DNA of 64,000 nucleotides from Pseudomonas sp. HS6. Its GTDB lineage: Bacteria > Pseudomonadota > Gammaproteobacteria > Pseudomonadales > Pseudomonadaceae. The DNA lies in the NCBI RefSeq assembly GCF_023375815.1, contig NZ_CP067412.1, forward strand, positions 5,084,001-5,148,000. Reading direction: 5' to 3'. Shown here piece by piece: positions 63,548 through 64,000 of this stretch. Below the pieces are notes generated by a model. It was not told the DNA's origin and made no database searches. It worked only from the letters and a program-made list of their open reading frames with translations. Each line of letters opens with the position of its first letter. The stretch's first letter is position 1. The position numbers and the translations under genes are program-made.

Positions 63548-64000
63548 TCAAGCAGTCTGCAGTTCGCTTTTGACCTTTCCGGCCTCCATGCGCACCAGTT
63601 GATCGGCTACGTCGAAGTAACGGTCATCGTGGGAAATCACGATGATGGTCTTGCCCAGCCGTTTCAGGTCGGGCAGAAGCTCGGTGTAGAAAATCCGCCG
63701 GAATGTCGGGTCCTGATCGGCGGCCCATTCGTCGAACACCAACACCGGACGCTCTTCGAGCCAGGCATTGACCAGTGCCAGGCGCTTGCGCTGGCCGGTG
63801 GAAAGGTCCGTGGTGGTGAAGGCGCCGTCGCGCACGCTGACCTTGTGCGCGATCTCCAGACGTTCGAGGTAGCGGGTGGCGTCCTGTGGTACTTCGCGAT
63901 CGCCCTGGATCAAGTCGTCGAACAGGTAGTAGTCGGCAAAGATCGTGGTGAAGTTCTGTCGGTAGTCGTCACGGTTCAGCGCGGTGATCGGTTGGCCGTT
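63548..64000 (-). CDS. pvdE: Pyoverdine precursor ABC exporter, C-terminal part (runs off the window)
   Basis: The last 150 residues of the ATP-binding domain; the 5' part is beyond 64000. The signature loop reads LSTGQRKRLAL rather than LSGGQ, Walker B is VLVFDEWAADQDP, and the H-loop is VISHDD. This combination is typical of the PvdE/SyrD cyclic-peptide exporter group, which moves the acylated precursor to the periplasm, where maturation takes place. Upstream of fpvA on the same strand. Confidence 0.88.
   Translation of the reverse strand, partial: NGQPITALNRDDYRQNFTTIFADYYLFDDLIQGDREVPQDATRYLERLEIAHKVSVRDGAFTTTDLSTGQRKRLALVNAWLEERPVLVFDEWAADQDPTFRRIFYTELLPDLKRLGKTIIVISHDDRYFDVADQLVRMEAGKVKSELQTA

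Noticed and set aside
1..64000. CRISPR arrays, tRNA/rRNA genes, transposases, phage genes or toxin-antitoxin pairs
   Set aside because: None was seen. The repeats present are REP-like doublets and the internal NRPS module repeats.

Overview
The window looks like chromosome from a fluorescent Pseudomonas (P. fluorescens group). The left third has the same gene order that I recall for P. aeruginosa around uvrA, ftnA/bfrA, katA and the ribosomal superoperon. The right third is the peptide-side-chain part of a pyoverdine (pseudobactin) locus with an FpvA-type receptor and a PvdE-type exporter. Paired REP-like repeats of the GTGGGAGC...GCTTGCC type also fit Pseudomonas.

Layout. 1-6.6 kb: a YajR-like MFS transporter (-), uvrA (+), a bacterial ferritin (-) and katA (-). 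6.8-20.6 kb: the complete S10, spc and alpha ribosomal operons on the minus strand, from rpsJ (right) to rplQ (left), including secY and rpoA, with a near-consensus promoter in front of rpsJ. 20.66-21.10 kb: only the last third of tuf. The rest of tuf and the expected fusA are absent, so 21.10 kb is either a rearrangement breakpoint or an assembly join. 21.1-22.6 kb: a long, apparently structured leader, two tandem small paralogous proteins (DUF6124-like) and a possible 50-residue ORF on the other strand. 22.8-32.9 kb: ordinary accessory chromosome, with aer, a CPBP protease, isonitrile hydratase with a divergent GlxA/AraC-type regulator, an alpha/beta hydrolase, a small unknown protein, a GH15 enzyme coupled to a short-chain dehydrogenase, and an MFS transporter.

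32.9-64.0 kb: the siderophore locus. It holds a type II thioesterase, an aspartyl beta-hydroxylase (SyrP/TauD type), and three NRPS genes with six modules in total (C-A-T; C-A-T-E-C-A-T; three times C-A-T-E). These are followed by an HSL-family hydrolase, then (-) the TonB receptor with a signalling domain and the C-terminal end of pvdE. Reading the A-domain specificity residues by eye gives Lys, Asp, Ala, Thr, Ala, OHOrn. With the E domains and the hydroxylase this predicts Lys / D-OHAsp / Ala / D-aThr / Ala / D-OHOrn, which is the peptide I recall for pseudobactin B10. A perfect TAAAT-N16-CGT site precedes the first NRPS, consistent with PvdS-type sigma control. The last NRPS ends in an epimerization domain and no in-line thioesterase is present, so the release/cyclization enzyme is an open question; the hydrolase directly downstream is a candidate. 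The chromophore genes (pvdL, pvdH), pvdA and the regulators are not in the window.
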